Position numbers and translations under genes: made by a program. A stretch of DNA of 64,000 nt from Cyclina sinensis (Eukaryota; Mollusca; Bivalvia; Venerida; Veneridae). Within the stretch, counting starts at the first letter, position 1; each line of letters opens with the position of its first letter. The notes beneath the pieces are model-generated. The model made no database searches, was not told the DNA's origin, and worked only from the letters and a program-made list of their open reading frames with translations. The stretch spans positions 33,032,361-33,096,360 of the forward strand of contig JAAONU010000003.1 in NCBI GenBank assembly GCA_012932295.1, in the 5' to 3' direction. This document shows positions 24,030 through 34,297 of the stretch, piece by piece.

Positions 24030-24690
24030 TCCATAGTTTACGCACATAACACTATTTAGCTTGTCTGAAATTGCCGTGCAAGTTGCATGCTATATAACAA
24101 TTTATGTTTCATATTTCTCCACACAAAAACTGTTTTATAATGAATTTATGCTATTTTTTCTAGGCGTTGCTGTAAGAGGTATTGCCTCATATATCAATTT
24201 TCAAAATCATAAATCTATGAAATAAAATAGGTAAAAGAGTATTAGACACGAGAAAATAAAGTTGGTTTTTTGGAAGCACGAAATATTCGATTTCATTATG
24301 ACGTTATTTGAAACGGTATTTATTAAAAACGCGTGTTGAAAAGGTATTTACAGAATTTTTTAAAAAAACAATAACAACATTTGTGTCTCTTGAATGTTCT
24401 TTATTACAACTCACCGAATTATCCTGTCGCTTCGATGTGTGTACATATTGTCTGTAAAAAATCTATTTCAGAATATTTAGGAATTTTTAAAGTATTTCTT
24501 CACAATTTACGTAGGCGGATGAAAAACGAACCAGTCTACTGTTGTGTTGGAACAAGTATTTTGTCTCTTATACTTGTTTTCCTTAAAGATAAAGGAACAG
24601 AGCTTCTGATAAAGTATTTTATACCAATAAAATCTGTTCTAATACTTCCAGAAATGGACAAGCATAACAAATAATAGTCTGGAGTTCCTT
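24030..24690 (+). repeat. Low-copy block B, copy 1
   Basis: Shares ordered landmarks with 38.45-38.95 kb and 53.28-53.69 kb: GCTTGTCTGAAATTG, CACACAAAAACTG, ATTAGACACG, TTCATTATGACGTTAT, TGTACATATTGTCTG and TTTACGTAGGCGGA. Orientation is the same in all three. The 97-codon frame at 24381-24674 is not conserved in the other copies. Confidence 0.6.
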
Positions 24691-24769
24691 CCACTGACAC
24701 TACATTATGTCCGGGAACCAGACTAAACAAATAATGATAATAATAAAGATAAAAATCTAGTACCATTCA

Positions 24770-25290
24770 ATGGAATATATTATTACATGTGCATTTACTA
24801 CATTACCATTTTTTTTTCTGAAATATATCTCTTTTCGTGCACATCTCAAAGTTAATAGTAATGAAGTACGATGGAAAAAGAAAAAAATGTAGAGTTTGAC
24901 GTAAATTTCTTAAAATAGTTAAAATCAGAATGAATTGAGTATTTAAATACGTTACTCATTTCGTAACTGTTGAGTTTACGGTTACCATAATAATTATATG
25001 CCATCCTATCACTTTTGATACTGTAACATTTTTAACTAGTACAAAAACACGACGGTTTATACAGAAAATTCATCGCGTGTCAAGTTAAGACCTAGCCAAT
25101 CTAGTTTTTTGTCATTACATTAACGACAATATCATCTCTACATCGTTCAACAAAAGATTAAGCGTCTGCTCATCTGCTGATTGGTTAGTGTTTACCAGCT
25201 AAGAAATAAGTATTTTTTTTTTGGTCCGTTTCCTATTAGTATACACCAGAATAATATTGTGTGCATCAAGTCCTGCATAATTATCGTGTC
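24770..25290. other. AT-rich intergenic DNA
   Basis: Nothing recognised. Confidence 0.4.
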
Positions 25291-25303
25291 TCGTCCGTCC
25301 GCC

Positions 25304-25373
25304 TGATTTTTTTTTTTTGTTGTTGTTGTAGCTTTTTGTTGGTTTTTTTTTTGGTGGGGGGGGGGGGAGGGGT
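25304..25373. repeat. Low-complexity T-rich and G-rich run
   Basis: Runs of T, TTGTTGTTGTTG, T again and then an interrupted G run. Simple sequence only. Confidence 0.8.
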
Positions 25374-26388
25374 GGTTACAATCTAAGTTTTTTTGTAAAA
25401 CTTCCAGAAGTCTTTCAACCTATGTATTGAGAATATTTTACTTAGCAGCCTTTATATCTAATTAAGTCAAACAGAGAAAGTCAATTAACAAGAGACGAGA
25501 TATCAGAGATCGTTTGCTTGAAATATGAAACATTTTAGAGAAAGGTCACCATCTCTAGAAGGATGGTTGGCAAAATTGGTAAAATCGATTAAATGTGTAT
25601 GTATAGTACACAAGGAAAATCCTAACATATTCTTCAATCAAATTATACAGATGGTAGACCAGAAATTTCACAATGTGGGTTTTTGTTGGTTTACTTCCTG
25701 CTCCTTTCAGTTCAATAATTTTATTTAATCCTGATGGTTTCAAACACGTAGTAATTCAAAATATCACGTGCGTCGCTATTCTGTAAAAAATTAAAATGAA
25801 AACACCTTTCATTTGTCTCTCTGTCTATAAATAACCAATTCCAATTTCCAGATTTGCATTTGAGAGTACCACTTAACTGCCAGATTAGCCTTATCAAACG
25901 TAAGAAAGACTAAAACAGAAAAGAAAAAAAGCCTAGAACAATTCCATCTCTTCCACTTTTCTCCAGGAAGAATACAGGGATTTTATTTAATCAATAATAA
26001 TAACAAAACACAATTTAAAGAACGATTACAACAATAACATAGGAACTAGGGATAGCTACTTAATCTGTTGGTTTCAGCCAGTCTGATTTAAATCGAACAT
26101 TTATTTACAACCACAACGTTTCAAAGTAATTGTTACAAAAGTTGTTCTGTCCGATTTGGGGCTGTCACACAATTAAACACACTATTCGTATTAAGCTTGC
26201 CAACCGGATAAAGCAGTTTAAATGTAGCGTTTCAGCCGCGTAGCTAAAAAGCTAACAATGCATTCTGAAGTAATCTCTCGTCTAAACTATAATGTATTAC
26301 TAAGTATGCAAGAAACAAGCATGGATTTTGTCTCGTCCAGCAGAGCTTTCTTGGCTGCTACAGAGATAACGATGAACAGAATGAATTA
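25374..26388. other. Intergenic DNA
   Basis: The two 62-67 codon frames at 25.5-25.74 kb overlap on opposite strands and show no motif. Nothing else recognised. Confidence 0.4.
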
Positions 26389-27208
26389 TTTATTTTATGT
26401 CTACCAATGAAATATAGGGAAATATCAGTGAGATAAAAGTGATAATCCACTGTTTTGAATCAGTGAAATTACCATTTTGATAATACACTGTTTGTGCCGG
26501 AACTACTGCTTGATGAAACTTCAGGAATTTCCCCACCACGTAAATACAAGAGAATCCGCTGTATTTCAGACTGTGACAGCGAGTAAAATTTATTTACCTT
26601 GTTAAATCCAATTATAATATTGAATTCCTGAGCCTAACTAGTTGTGAACAATGATGAAATTCGCCATAAATTATTTAAAATGTCTGATTTGTTTACATAA
26701 CTCACATGGACAATATCCAATATGGCCGACTTTCAATTCAATTGACTGAATATTACTCGGTATTAATCCGCTTTTATAATTAAAGTATGTATGGCTAAAA
26801 TTCAATAAATATTGATAAACTGTGTAGAGAAAAATAAATGTTATTTGAAGAAAGTGTATTCAGTTTATTTCAGCAGAAGTAAAGTTATCATATGTATTGG
26901 AGATTGTCTGCACTTTTTTTTGTGCGGAGTAACCAAAGTACGCATTAACTGATTTGGGGCTCACCATGGGGAATTTATTGAAGGCCCTGATTAAAAATGT
27001 CATAAAATACCCATTTTTGACGTGTTGGCATAAAATAAAAAGAAAATTTGTTAGTTTTTTAGTGGAAGATGGGAATTTATTTCATCTCGTGAACACCATA
27101 TGTTGATATTTTCACTCGTGGCTGCGCCACTCGTGAAAATATCACATATGGTGTTCACTCGATGAAATAAATTCTCATCTTCTACAAAAACAAACAAATA
27201 TCCTCTAT
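26389..27208 (+). repeat. 820-bp dispersed repeat with terminal long hairpin, copy 1
   Basis: Nearly identical (roughly 97 percent by eye) to 60202-61020. Similarity begins at TATTTTATG-x-CTACCAATGAA and ends after ATATCCTCTAT in both copies, with unrelated flanks, so these are element-like boundaries. The last ~140 bp form a long hairpin: arms of about 60 nt around GAATTTATTTCATC and GAACACCATATG, with a turn at GGCTGCGCC. No TIRs or target duplication were found and no catalytic frame is present. The minus-strand frame through the hairpin (71 codons) is a by-product of the pairing arms. Confidence 0.85.
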
Positions 27209-27805
27209 ATAATAATATGAAACAAACAATTATTTGAAGTAACAAATGAATTACATGGGTCCACAATGAGATATTTAATGATTTTGAAACGCTTTTATAA
27301 CTTCCGAATCAGTATTAAAAGTATGTCCAATTACAAATTAAATACGGATGAAAATACGAAATTAACAAATTAGAAGGATATTTTCGTGCAGGTCTTGATA
27401 CCAAATATACCGATTTGTTAGATCCAGGCAACTGCTAAAAAGGGAGAGCTTGAAAGATATGCAAAAATTTGCTATTTGTATACAAAACTTCGGAAATCAA
27501 GTAAAATGAGAATAACAACAACAACATTACAAATTTACAGTCTTGTACATACATTAGTTTTCTTTGCAATACATTGTACTTTTGTATCTTTTTATTTTTA
27601 TTTGTTAAACTTTTGCAGATTTCTTCTTGGCTAGAATAACTGATATTTTTTATTAAAGATTTACAGAACTTTGATATCGATCGAAATCTTTTTTCTATAA
27701 CCTATAAATGATTGAAAATCCTGTATAATGAATATAGTTATCAGATTACTGTGCTATTTTTTTTCTTTCCCCATTTGAACAATATATTTCGAAACTATGC
27801 AGTCT
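27209..27805. other. AT-rich intergenic DNA
   Basis: Nothing recognised. Confidence 0.4.
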
Positions 27806-27809
27806 CTCT

Positions 27810-28130
27810 GTGTAATGTTTTTGACCTTCAGACAAGAAACTGCACTTTGCAGCACTTGAACACTTCTAAAAGCTTTCGTGAAAAATGTCTACTGTATATC
27901 CGGTATTTATCACCGTTACTGAAGCCTTCGAAAAAGGCTTTGACGCAACATGATAATATCGCACCAATTACCAATTTCCTATATAGAAGTCTGGTCGAAA
28001 TGTCCATGAGATTTATGTTCCGAAATCTCGCTTCAAATAATTATGTGATTATGTCTAGAGTACAGAATTTAGGAGTTCTGAATTAGTTTCTCTTGTAATG
28101 TCATGGCAATAGTACACTCTTCTCTTATGT
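27810..28130 (+). repeat. Low-copy block A', copy 1
   Basis: Pairs with 49.88-50.20 kb through GAAACTGCACTTTGCAGCAC, AAAAGCTTTCGTG, AAAATGTCTACTGTATATCC, TTTATCACCGTT and ATTATGTCTAGAGTA. The core AAAGCTTTCG-AAATGTCT-TATATCCGG is the same as in the A blocks. The overlapping 124-codon frame is not conserved in the partner. Confidence 0.6.
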
Positions 28131-28639
28131 ACATTTACCCTAATTTCAGGTATAAGCCATACAAGACCTTATTTCTGAAATAACAAACTAACTATTCAAA
28201 ATTTGCGGGCGTCAAGTTTTGTGTACATGGGTGTTTAGAAAATCAAGACTGTTATTTTCTGATTTATAACAAAGGATGTCACTGCAACAGAATAGCGATT
28301 AAAGTGGAAGAGACAAATAGTAGAATGGGGATTCGGGAAGGAGTAAAGCATACTGTGCTGACAAAGAATCCAGGGCTCTGTTTGGGCCCCTCATTTACTG
28401 AGGTAAGATTAAATAAGTCTATGCAAACATTAAACATGATTTTGTGTGTTTTGTTCTTTTCGTCAAGTAACAAAGAAGAACTTTTTTCAGGGAAGTTTTT
28501 TGAGAGAGAAGTTTCATAGAAAAAAATGATAACGTGCTAAATTCATTCCCTATGAATTGTTAGAAAAACATATTTGTATTTTTCAAGAAAATGCTTCTGG
28601 TCGTAAAATATTGAGTATACTTTCTGGATAAGAAAGTGA

Positions 28640-29260
28640 GAATACCTCAACATCCGCAATATTCTCGATATAAACATGTGAATTATCTATGTTTTTACAG
28701 TCTCATGAAAATGTTATCAAATAAAAGACATGACTGTAAAAGTGATCATGAAAGTTGAATTCATTAGCTCGTAAAACAAATATCAATGACAGATTACTTT
28801 GATGCTTTTTGACAATTAATATTGCTCTTACAGAAATGTATTTCTATGCAGAGGTATCATTTAAAGGTGTTACAGCAGGTGAAAGAGCGTCTTTCGTGGT
28901 CAGTTTTCTTAAATATATGTTGAGGAATTCTTTATTTATATTATGATATAGTTTATATAATCTGTTTTGATATGTTTGAAAGCTTTAAACTGAACTTCAC
29001 CGTTCTTGAAAAGTAGCGAATAAAAGCTTTTGAAAATGTATCAGTGATTAGTTTCATATTTTGTCTAGCACCGTTTATAAGATTATATTCTCTATTTACT
29101 GTTTGTAGAATCTTTATTTTGCATTTGTCATTTTACAAACCGTTGTTTTGTAATAATTTTAACCGTCTGTATGATTAAAATAACATAAATAGTAGTGAGT
29201 CGGATCAATACAATAATTCTTTCCCTGCGTCGACGATTCTGTTTAATATATTGTAATTCT
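28640..29260 (+). repeat. Low-copy block A, copy 3
   Basis: Matches copy 1 at 18.2-18.97 kb landmark by landmark: CCTCAACATCCGCAATATTC, CAGTCTCATGAAAATGTTAT, GATGCTTTTTGACAATTAATAT, CAGCAGGTGAAAGAGCGTC, AAAAGCTTTTGAAAATGTAT and ATTCTTTCCCTGCGTCGACG. Confidence 0.6.
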
Positions 29261-30398
29261 GAATTAAAATTATGATGATTTTCGGTTTAATATAAACATG
29301 CTTTCAATTGATATATTCTCGAGATGAACTGATATTTTACACAAACGGTTGAATTAATTACAAAACAACGACTTTAGATATGTTTTTCTAGAGACATTTG
29401 TAGCGACATGAGCTGATTGAAATTTGATTAAAAAAGGGAGATATTTACCTCCCGTACATCCTATCTTATTTCTTTTTGTAATATAACAATGCATTAAACG
29501 GACAAAGTCGCAATGTTGTACTGATCTAAAATATGGGTGCCGTTCTAAACTGAACAAAATACTCACCATGCTTAACATTATTCAAACATTTAAATGAGCG
29601 ATAACTCAATATTGCTATTTCCTAAGTGGTGATGACTGTCAATCAACCAATCAGTGCCTACCTTTCAAGTTTTTGCAAATCCATTAAACGGGACCTTCTG
29701 TGAAACAACTAGCCAAGTGATATGACAAATGTGGGCATACCACAAATTGATTAAAATCTATAACCTTTTATTATTCGGTAAAAACTGTTACATGTTACAT
29801 TTTCAGTGTTTTTTGGGGTTAATTTCACTGATCTTTGTTTATTAAAAGATGTATGTCGCGGGCTTGCTTTACGATAGAGCGATAAAGCGGGGTCTTGTAT
29901 CAAAAGTCAACTCTCGTGTATGCTTTCAATACTCAATATATTACACGACAGATACGGTCCTTCAATATAACAAAGAATAACAATAGGTCGTGTGTACCGA
30001 TACAAAAATAATAAATTGCACACTAAGACAAATCGGAAAACACAAAAATATCAAGAAATACAAACATTATTATAATCAAAGACAAATACAATCAATTACC
30101 TGAGTATATATAAAGGTATATAAACAGAAGATGAAAATATCTGAAGCACAATATGGCTATAATTCGTTTATATCTCAAGATATGGCGGAAATTTGAAAAG
30201 AGATGTGATTGGTTATTAATTTCATGCAAACAGGTGTTAGAGTTAATCGAATTAAACGAAACACGGAAAACACTCAAAAGAGTACCCCATACTTATTTTT
30301 AGGACTACTACTAATGACTACTGAACGGCAAATAGACTATGCAAAGGATAGGTTACAAAGTAGTTATTTGATAAATAGATATAATGACATGTCAATAG
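29261..30398. other. AT-rich intergenic DNA flanking the retrotransposon
   Basis: No recognisable gene. The junction with the retrotransposon is at TATTATT, 30399-30405. Confidence 0.4.
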
Positions 30399-30400
30399 TA

Positions 30401-31173
30401 TTATTAGGAGATTCCAAGTCAACAAATTGCCAAATAACACAAACCTGACTGAAAGTTATTTGTTTCATGTTACGTGCTAATTGATTAGAGTTTGATAATT
30501 ATATGTCATGATAAGTATTACGTAAATGAAATCTTCTATCACTTAAAATATGCTTTCAGTCAGGAGACAATTGTTATTCCACATTCAGTCGACTTATAAC
30601 AAAAGCAAGCATATTATTAAATTCGACATATTTATTCATAATAGAATACAAATTATTTCAAATGTCTTCCGTTTTGGATGTTTACGGGCATGGTTCCCTC
30701 ACTCATCATGTTGACCCCAATAGGTCAACCAGTCACCGAACAAATTGTCGTTTAGGATGACCTTACAGCAATCCGTTAAATGCCCCAAAAGGCTAAATCC
30801 AAAAGTTGCCCCAAAAGGCTAAATCCAAAAGTTGCCCCAAAAGGCTAAATCCAAATGTTGCCCCAAAAGGCTAAATCCAAAATACATGTAGTACTATAAA
30901 GGCTAAATTCAGGTTGCCGAAAAGGCTATATCAAAAGTTACCCTTAAAGGCTAAATTACAGTTGCCCCAAAAGGCCAAATTCAAAGATGCCCCAAAAGGC
31001 TAAATAGGTATAACATTTAAGGCTGGTCCTGGGAAATCAGAGACTAAGCCCTACAATGTAGCAAAATAGAACATAAAATTCCCAATAATTACTCTTTCAA
31101 ATATACATTAATAGAATCAAATCAAGAAACTTCAGTATAGTTATTTCTGTTTGGATTTCGCCGTCTGCCAAAT
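30401..31173 (-). repeat. Split direct repeat B3 (773 bp)
   Basis: Outermost 3' copy of the B segment. Differs from B1 and B2 by only scattered substitutions. Contains the 26-bp sub-repeat array (30781-31016) and no frame with a recognisable domain. Confidence 0.85.
30781..31016. repeat. 26-bp sub-repeat array inside B (also 31931-32166 and 33081-33316)
   Basis: Units read TGCCCCAAAAGGCTAAAT plus CCAAAAGT, the first four exactly 26 bp apart, followed by eroded versions. The same array recurs 1150 and 2300 bp further on. Every unit carries GCC and GGC around a CAAAA loop, so small hairpins are possible in RNA. Confidence 0.85.
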
Positions 31174-31324
31174 TAATTTTGAAATAAAATAGAATACTGT
31201 CTCTGGGAACCATGCCGTCGACGACTGTAATCCTTGTCATTCGTATTTTGGAAGTCTCCGTACTCATCATATTCAAACTGCAAAACAAAGCAACAGAGAA
31301 GAGCAAAAGCATTCCACGTGACAT
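31097..31324 (-). CDS. Small ORF in A-B spacer, possible secreted peptide (unproven); twin at 32247-32474
   Basis: The ATG at 31324 opens a 75-codon frame beginning MSRGMLLLFSVALFCSLN, a basic start plus a hydrophobic core like a signal peptide. It is duplicated almost exactly at 32247-32474 and spans the spacer that A1 and B1 lack, then runs into B. A consensus splice acceptor (TTTGTTTTGCAG) sits inside the signal-like segment; from it another frame would read EYDEYGDFQNTND and RRRHGSQRQYS before a stop. Both readings are unrecognised. The two copies are nearly identical because the whole unit is recent, so conservation says little. It could be a spliced 3' exon of the element, a captured host exon, or chance. 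Confidence 0.3.
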   Translation of the reverse strand: MSRGMLLLFSVALFCSLNMMSTETSKIRMTRITVVDGMVPRDSILFYFKINLADGEIQTEITILKFLDLILLMYI

Positions 31325-31370
31325 AATCTACATATAAACATAAAAAAGAATTTTGGGAGAGGTGGGTGGG
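31174..31370 (-). repeat. 197-bp spacer between A3 and B3
   Basis: Present once in each 1150-bp unit (also 32324-32520) and absent at the gene-bearing part of the element, where its place is taken by the 4.5-kb coding region. This is what makes the repeats split. Confidence 0.75.
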
Positions 31371-31550
31371 TGTTCGAAATATTTAAGATAAATCTTGAAG
31401 CCTTTCAAAATATCTACCTGGCACCTTGCCTGATTTTCAGAGAAAGGAAGTAGCAAGACGGTGCAAACATAAATTCCACGAAGGCTGAAAATCAAATATC
31501 TATAAATAGAACTCCAATAACGAGCGGCTATCAATTAATGATAACCGCTA
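31371..31550 (-). repeat. Split direct repeat A3
   Basis: Matches A1 (38017-38195) without indels. A 68-codon minus frame starts inside it (31534-31328); it is interrupted differently in A1, so it is unlikely to be a gene. Contains CTATAAATAG and CCAAT, which may be promoter elements by analogy with A1 at the 5' end of the transcript. Confidence 0.85.
31523..31549. other. 27-bp interrupted palindrome at B/A junction (also 32673-32699, 38169-38195)
   Basis: AGCGGCTATCA, 5-bp centre ATTAA, TGATAACCGCT: 11-bp arms with one mismatch. It is followed immediately by TATTATT and the start of B. The geometry of inverted arms around a short centre is that of a tyrosine-recombinase binding site, and it occurs at every A end of the element. 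Function is inferred, not shown. Confidence 0.55.
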
Positions 31551-32323
31551 TTATTAGGAGATTCCAAGTCAACAAATTGCCAAAGAACACAAACCTGACT
31601 GAAAGTTATTTGTTTCATGTTACGTGCTAATTGATTAGAGTTTGATAATTATATGTCATGATAAGTATTACGTAAATGAAATCTTCTATCACTTAAAATA
31701 TGCTTTCAGTCAGGAGACAATTGTTATTCCACATTCAGTCGACTTATAACAAAAGTAAGCATATTATTAAATTCGACATATTTATTCATAATAGAATACA
31801 AATTATTTCAAATGTCTTCCGTTTTGGATGTTTACGGGCATGGTTCCCTCACTCATCATGTTGACCCTAATAGGTCAACCAGTCACCGAACAAATTGTCG
31901 TTTAGGATGACCTTACAGCAATCCGTTAAATGCCCCAAAAGGCTAAATCCAAAAATTGCCCCAAAAGGCTAAATCCAAAAGTTGCCCCAAAAGGCTAAAT
32001 CCAAATGTTGCCCCAAAAGGCTAAATCCAAAATACATGTAGTACTATAAAGGCTAAATTCAGGTTGCCGAAAAGGCTAAATCAAAAATTACCCTTAAAGG
32101 CTAAATTACAGTTGCCCCAAAAGGCCAAATTCAAAGATGCCCCAAAAGGCTAAATAGGTATAACATTTAAGGCTGGTCCAGGGAAATCAGAGACCAAGCC
32201 CTACAATGTAGCAAAATAGAACATAAAATTCCCAATAATTACTCTTTCAAATAAACATTAATAGAATCAAGTCAAGAAACTTAAGTATAGTTATTTCTGT
32301 TTGGATTTCGCCGTCTGCCAAAT
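31551..32323 (-). repeat. Split direct repeat B2 (773 bp)
   Basis: Middle copy of B. It is the 3' end expected of a standard A1-genes-B1-A2-B2 element; the further A3-B3 unit is extra. Confidence 0.85.
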
Positions 32324-32520
32324 TAATTTTGAAATAAAATAGAATACTGTCTCTGGGAACCATGCCGTCGACGACTGTAATCCTTGTCATTCGTATTTTG
32401 GAAGTCTCCGTACTCATCATATTCAAACTGCAAAACAAAGCAACAGAGAAGAGCAAAAGCATTCCACGTGACATAATCTACATATAAACATAAAAAAGAA
32501 TTTTGGGAGAGGTGGGTGGG

Positions 32521-32700
32521 TGTTCGAAATATTTAAGATAAATCTTGAAGCCTTTCAAAATATCTACCTGGCACCTTGCCTGATTTTCAGAGAAAGGAAG
32601 TAGCAAGACGGTGCAAACATAAATTCCACGAAGGCTGAAAATCAAATATCTATAAATAGAACTCCAATAACGAGCGGCTATCAATTAATGATAACCGCTA
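32521..32700 (-). repeat. Split direct repeat A2
   Basis: Directly abuts B1 at 32701, giving the B1-A2 junction characteristic of split direct repeats. The sequence is the same as A1 and A3 apart from rare substitutions. Confidence 0.85.
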
Positions 32701-33473
32701 TTATTAGGAGATTCCAAGTCAACAAATTGCCAAATAACACAAACCTGACTGAAAGTTATTTGTTTCATGTTACGTGCTAATTGATTAGAGTTTGATAATT
32801 ATATGTCATGATAAGTATTACGTAAATGAAATCTTCTATCACTTAAAATATGCTTTCAGTCAGGAGACAATTGTTATTCCACATTCAGTCGACTTATAAC
32901 AAAAGCAAGCATATTATTAAATTCGACATATTTATTCATAATAGAATACAAATTATTTCAAATGTCTTCCGTTTTGGATGTTTACGGGCATGGTTCCCTC
33001 ACTCATCATGTTGACCCCAATAGGTCAACCAGTCACCGAACAAATTGTCGTTTAGGATGACCTTACAGCAATCCGTTAAATGCCCCAAAAGGCTAAATCC
33101 AAAAGTTGCCCCAAAAGGCTAAATCCAAAAGTTGCCCCAAAAGGCTAAATCCAAATGTTGCCCCAAAAGGCTAAATCCAAAATACATGTAGTACTATAAA
33201 GGCTAAATTCAGGTTGCCGAAAAGGCTATATCAAAAGTTACCCTTAAAGGCTAAATTGCAGTTGCCCCAAAAGGCCAAATTCAAAGATGCCCCAAAAGGC
33301 TAAATAGGTATAACATTTAAGGCTGGTCCTGGGAAATCAGAGACCAAGCCCTACAATGTAGCAAAATAGAACATAAAATTCCCAATAATTACTCTTTCAA
33401 ATATACATTATTAGAATCAAGTCAAGAAACTTAAGTATAGTTATTTCTGTTTGGATTTCGCCGTCTGCCAAAT
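32701..33473 (-). repeat. Split direct repeat B1 (773 bp)
   Basis: Inner copy of B, adjacent to the 3' end of the coding region. Similarity to B2 and B3 stops sharply after TCTGCCAAAT at 33473. Confidence 0.85.
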
Positions 33474-33610
33474 GGCAACAACAATGAGCACACATATATC
33501 TGCGCGCATGTTGTTAGCCACCGCCAAAAGAGAGGGAGGAGTCTTTTGGAACGGCGAACATCCACAGATTGCTGGACGAGTTCGGGAACCATAACAAAGC
33601 CCGTTACTAC

Positions 33611-34198
33611 TTAATAACAAGAGGTATAACCACCCATACATGCTTCCAGTGCCAAAGAAAGTCGTTCAAGAAACAAGCAATTGCCATGAAAAGACAAATG
33701 AACGCCATCCTCTTTATATAACGACGGAGTGACCTTTTCCAAGTCAGGGTGCCTGATATAGAATCCATTACTCATAATTATTCTTTTTGCAGCATAGCTG
33801 TTGACTCTTTTCCGATTTGACTCCATTGCACTATGGTTGTCAGAGTAACGCTATTTTGCACGTGGAAGTAACTGTGACCATACTATCTTACATCGAAAAT
33901 TCAAATTGATGAACTTTATTATCTCATTTAACAGCCTGCGAATCCTTACAAGTGAAAGACGCCCTAAATCATTCCCACCGCAGTGCAACAAAATAATGTC
34001 CGGCATGTCTCCGACAGACTTTAATGATTTTAATTTACCCATCAAATCTAAGAGAGATAAACCACTGTATCCTTGCCACCAGAGGTCAGCATTCTTCAGG
34101 CCAAGGTTGAGTCCACTAGGCTGGCGTCGTGCAACAATAAAGGCGTGCTTTATTAAAGATGAGCCAACGCACCAGATCTTTACTGTACCTAGAACATC
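33611..34198 (-). pseudogene. SGNH-hydrolase domain of the retrotransposon, one nonsense codon
   Basis: The frame reads IWCVGSSLIKHAF (block I, GSS in place of GDS), LWWQGYSGLSL, then PDIILLHCGGNDLG (GxND, block III), IVWSQLLPR, and finally YKEDGVHLSFHGN, whose D-x-V-H supplies the block V catalytic pair. These are the four SGNH/GDSL esterase blocks in order. A TAG at 33851-33853 interrupts it where relatives usually have tryptophan (PRAK-stop-RYSDN), and both halves are in the same frame, so one base change explains it. No ATG starts the domain; a stop lies immediately upstream of 34198, so its normal expression route is unclear. I recall such esterase domains from some Ngaro-type elements; their role in retrotransposition is unknown. 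Confidence 0.72.
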
Positions 34199-34297
34199 TT
34201 AGTTTAAATTACACTCATGTAACGCTACAAAAAAACTAAAATTAACTAAAAACATCGCCTTGCTGAATTAAAATTCGATTCAAAGCAAATATGATTA

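Noticed and set aside
27712..28086. 124-codon plus frame as a gene
   Set aside because: Its partner block at 49.88-50.20 kb has stops in every frame, so the frame is not conserved; it lies in a low-copy repeat.
28291..28401. Open segment between an AG site and a GTAAGA donor (VEETNSRMGIREG... frame)
   Set aside because: Both strands are open over it, there is no domain match, and no partner exon was found; splice-like sites occur often by chance in AT-rich DNA.
30779..31016. CRISPR-like array (26-bp regular repeats)
   Set aside because: Repeats are contiguous without unique spacers and the DNA is eukaryotic; it is a sub-repeat of the retrotransposon.
31328..31534. 68-codon minus frame repeated in the A copies as a gene
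   Set aside because: It spans the A/spacer junction; in A1 the frame continues into unrelated sequence, so only the repeat is shared. Better explained as promoter/leader DNA.
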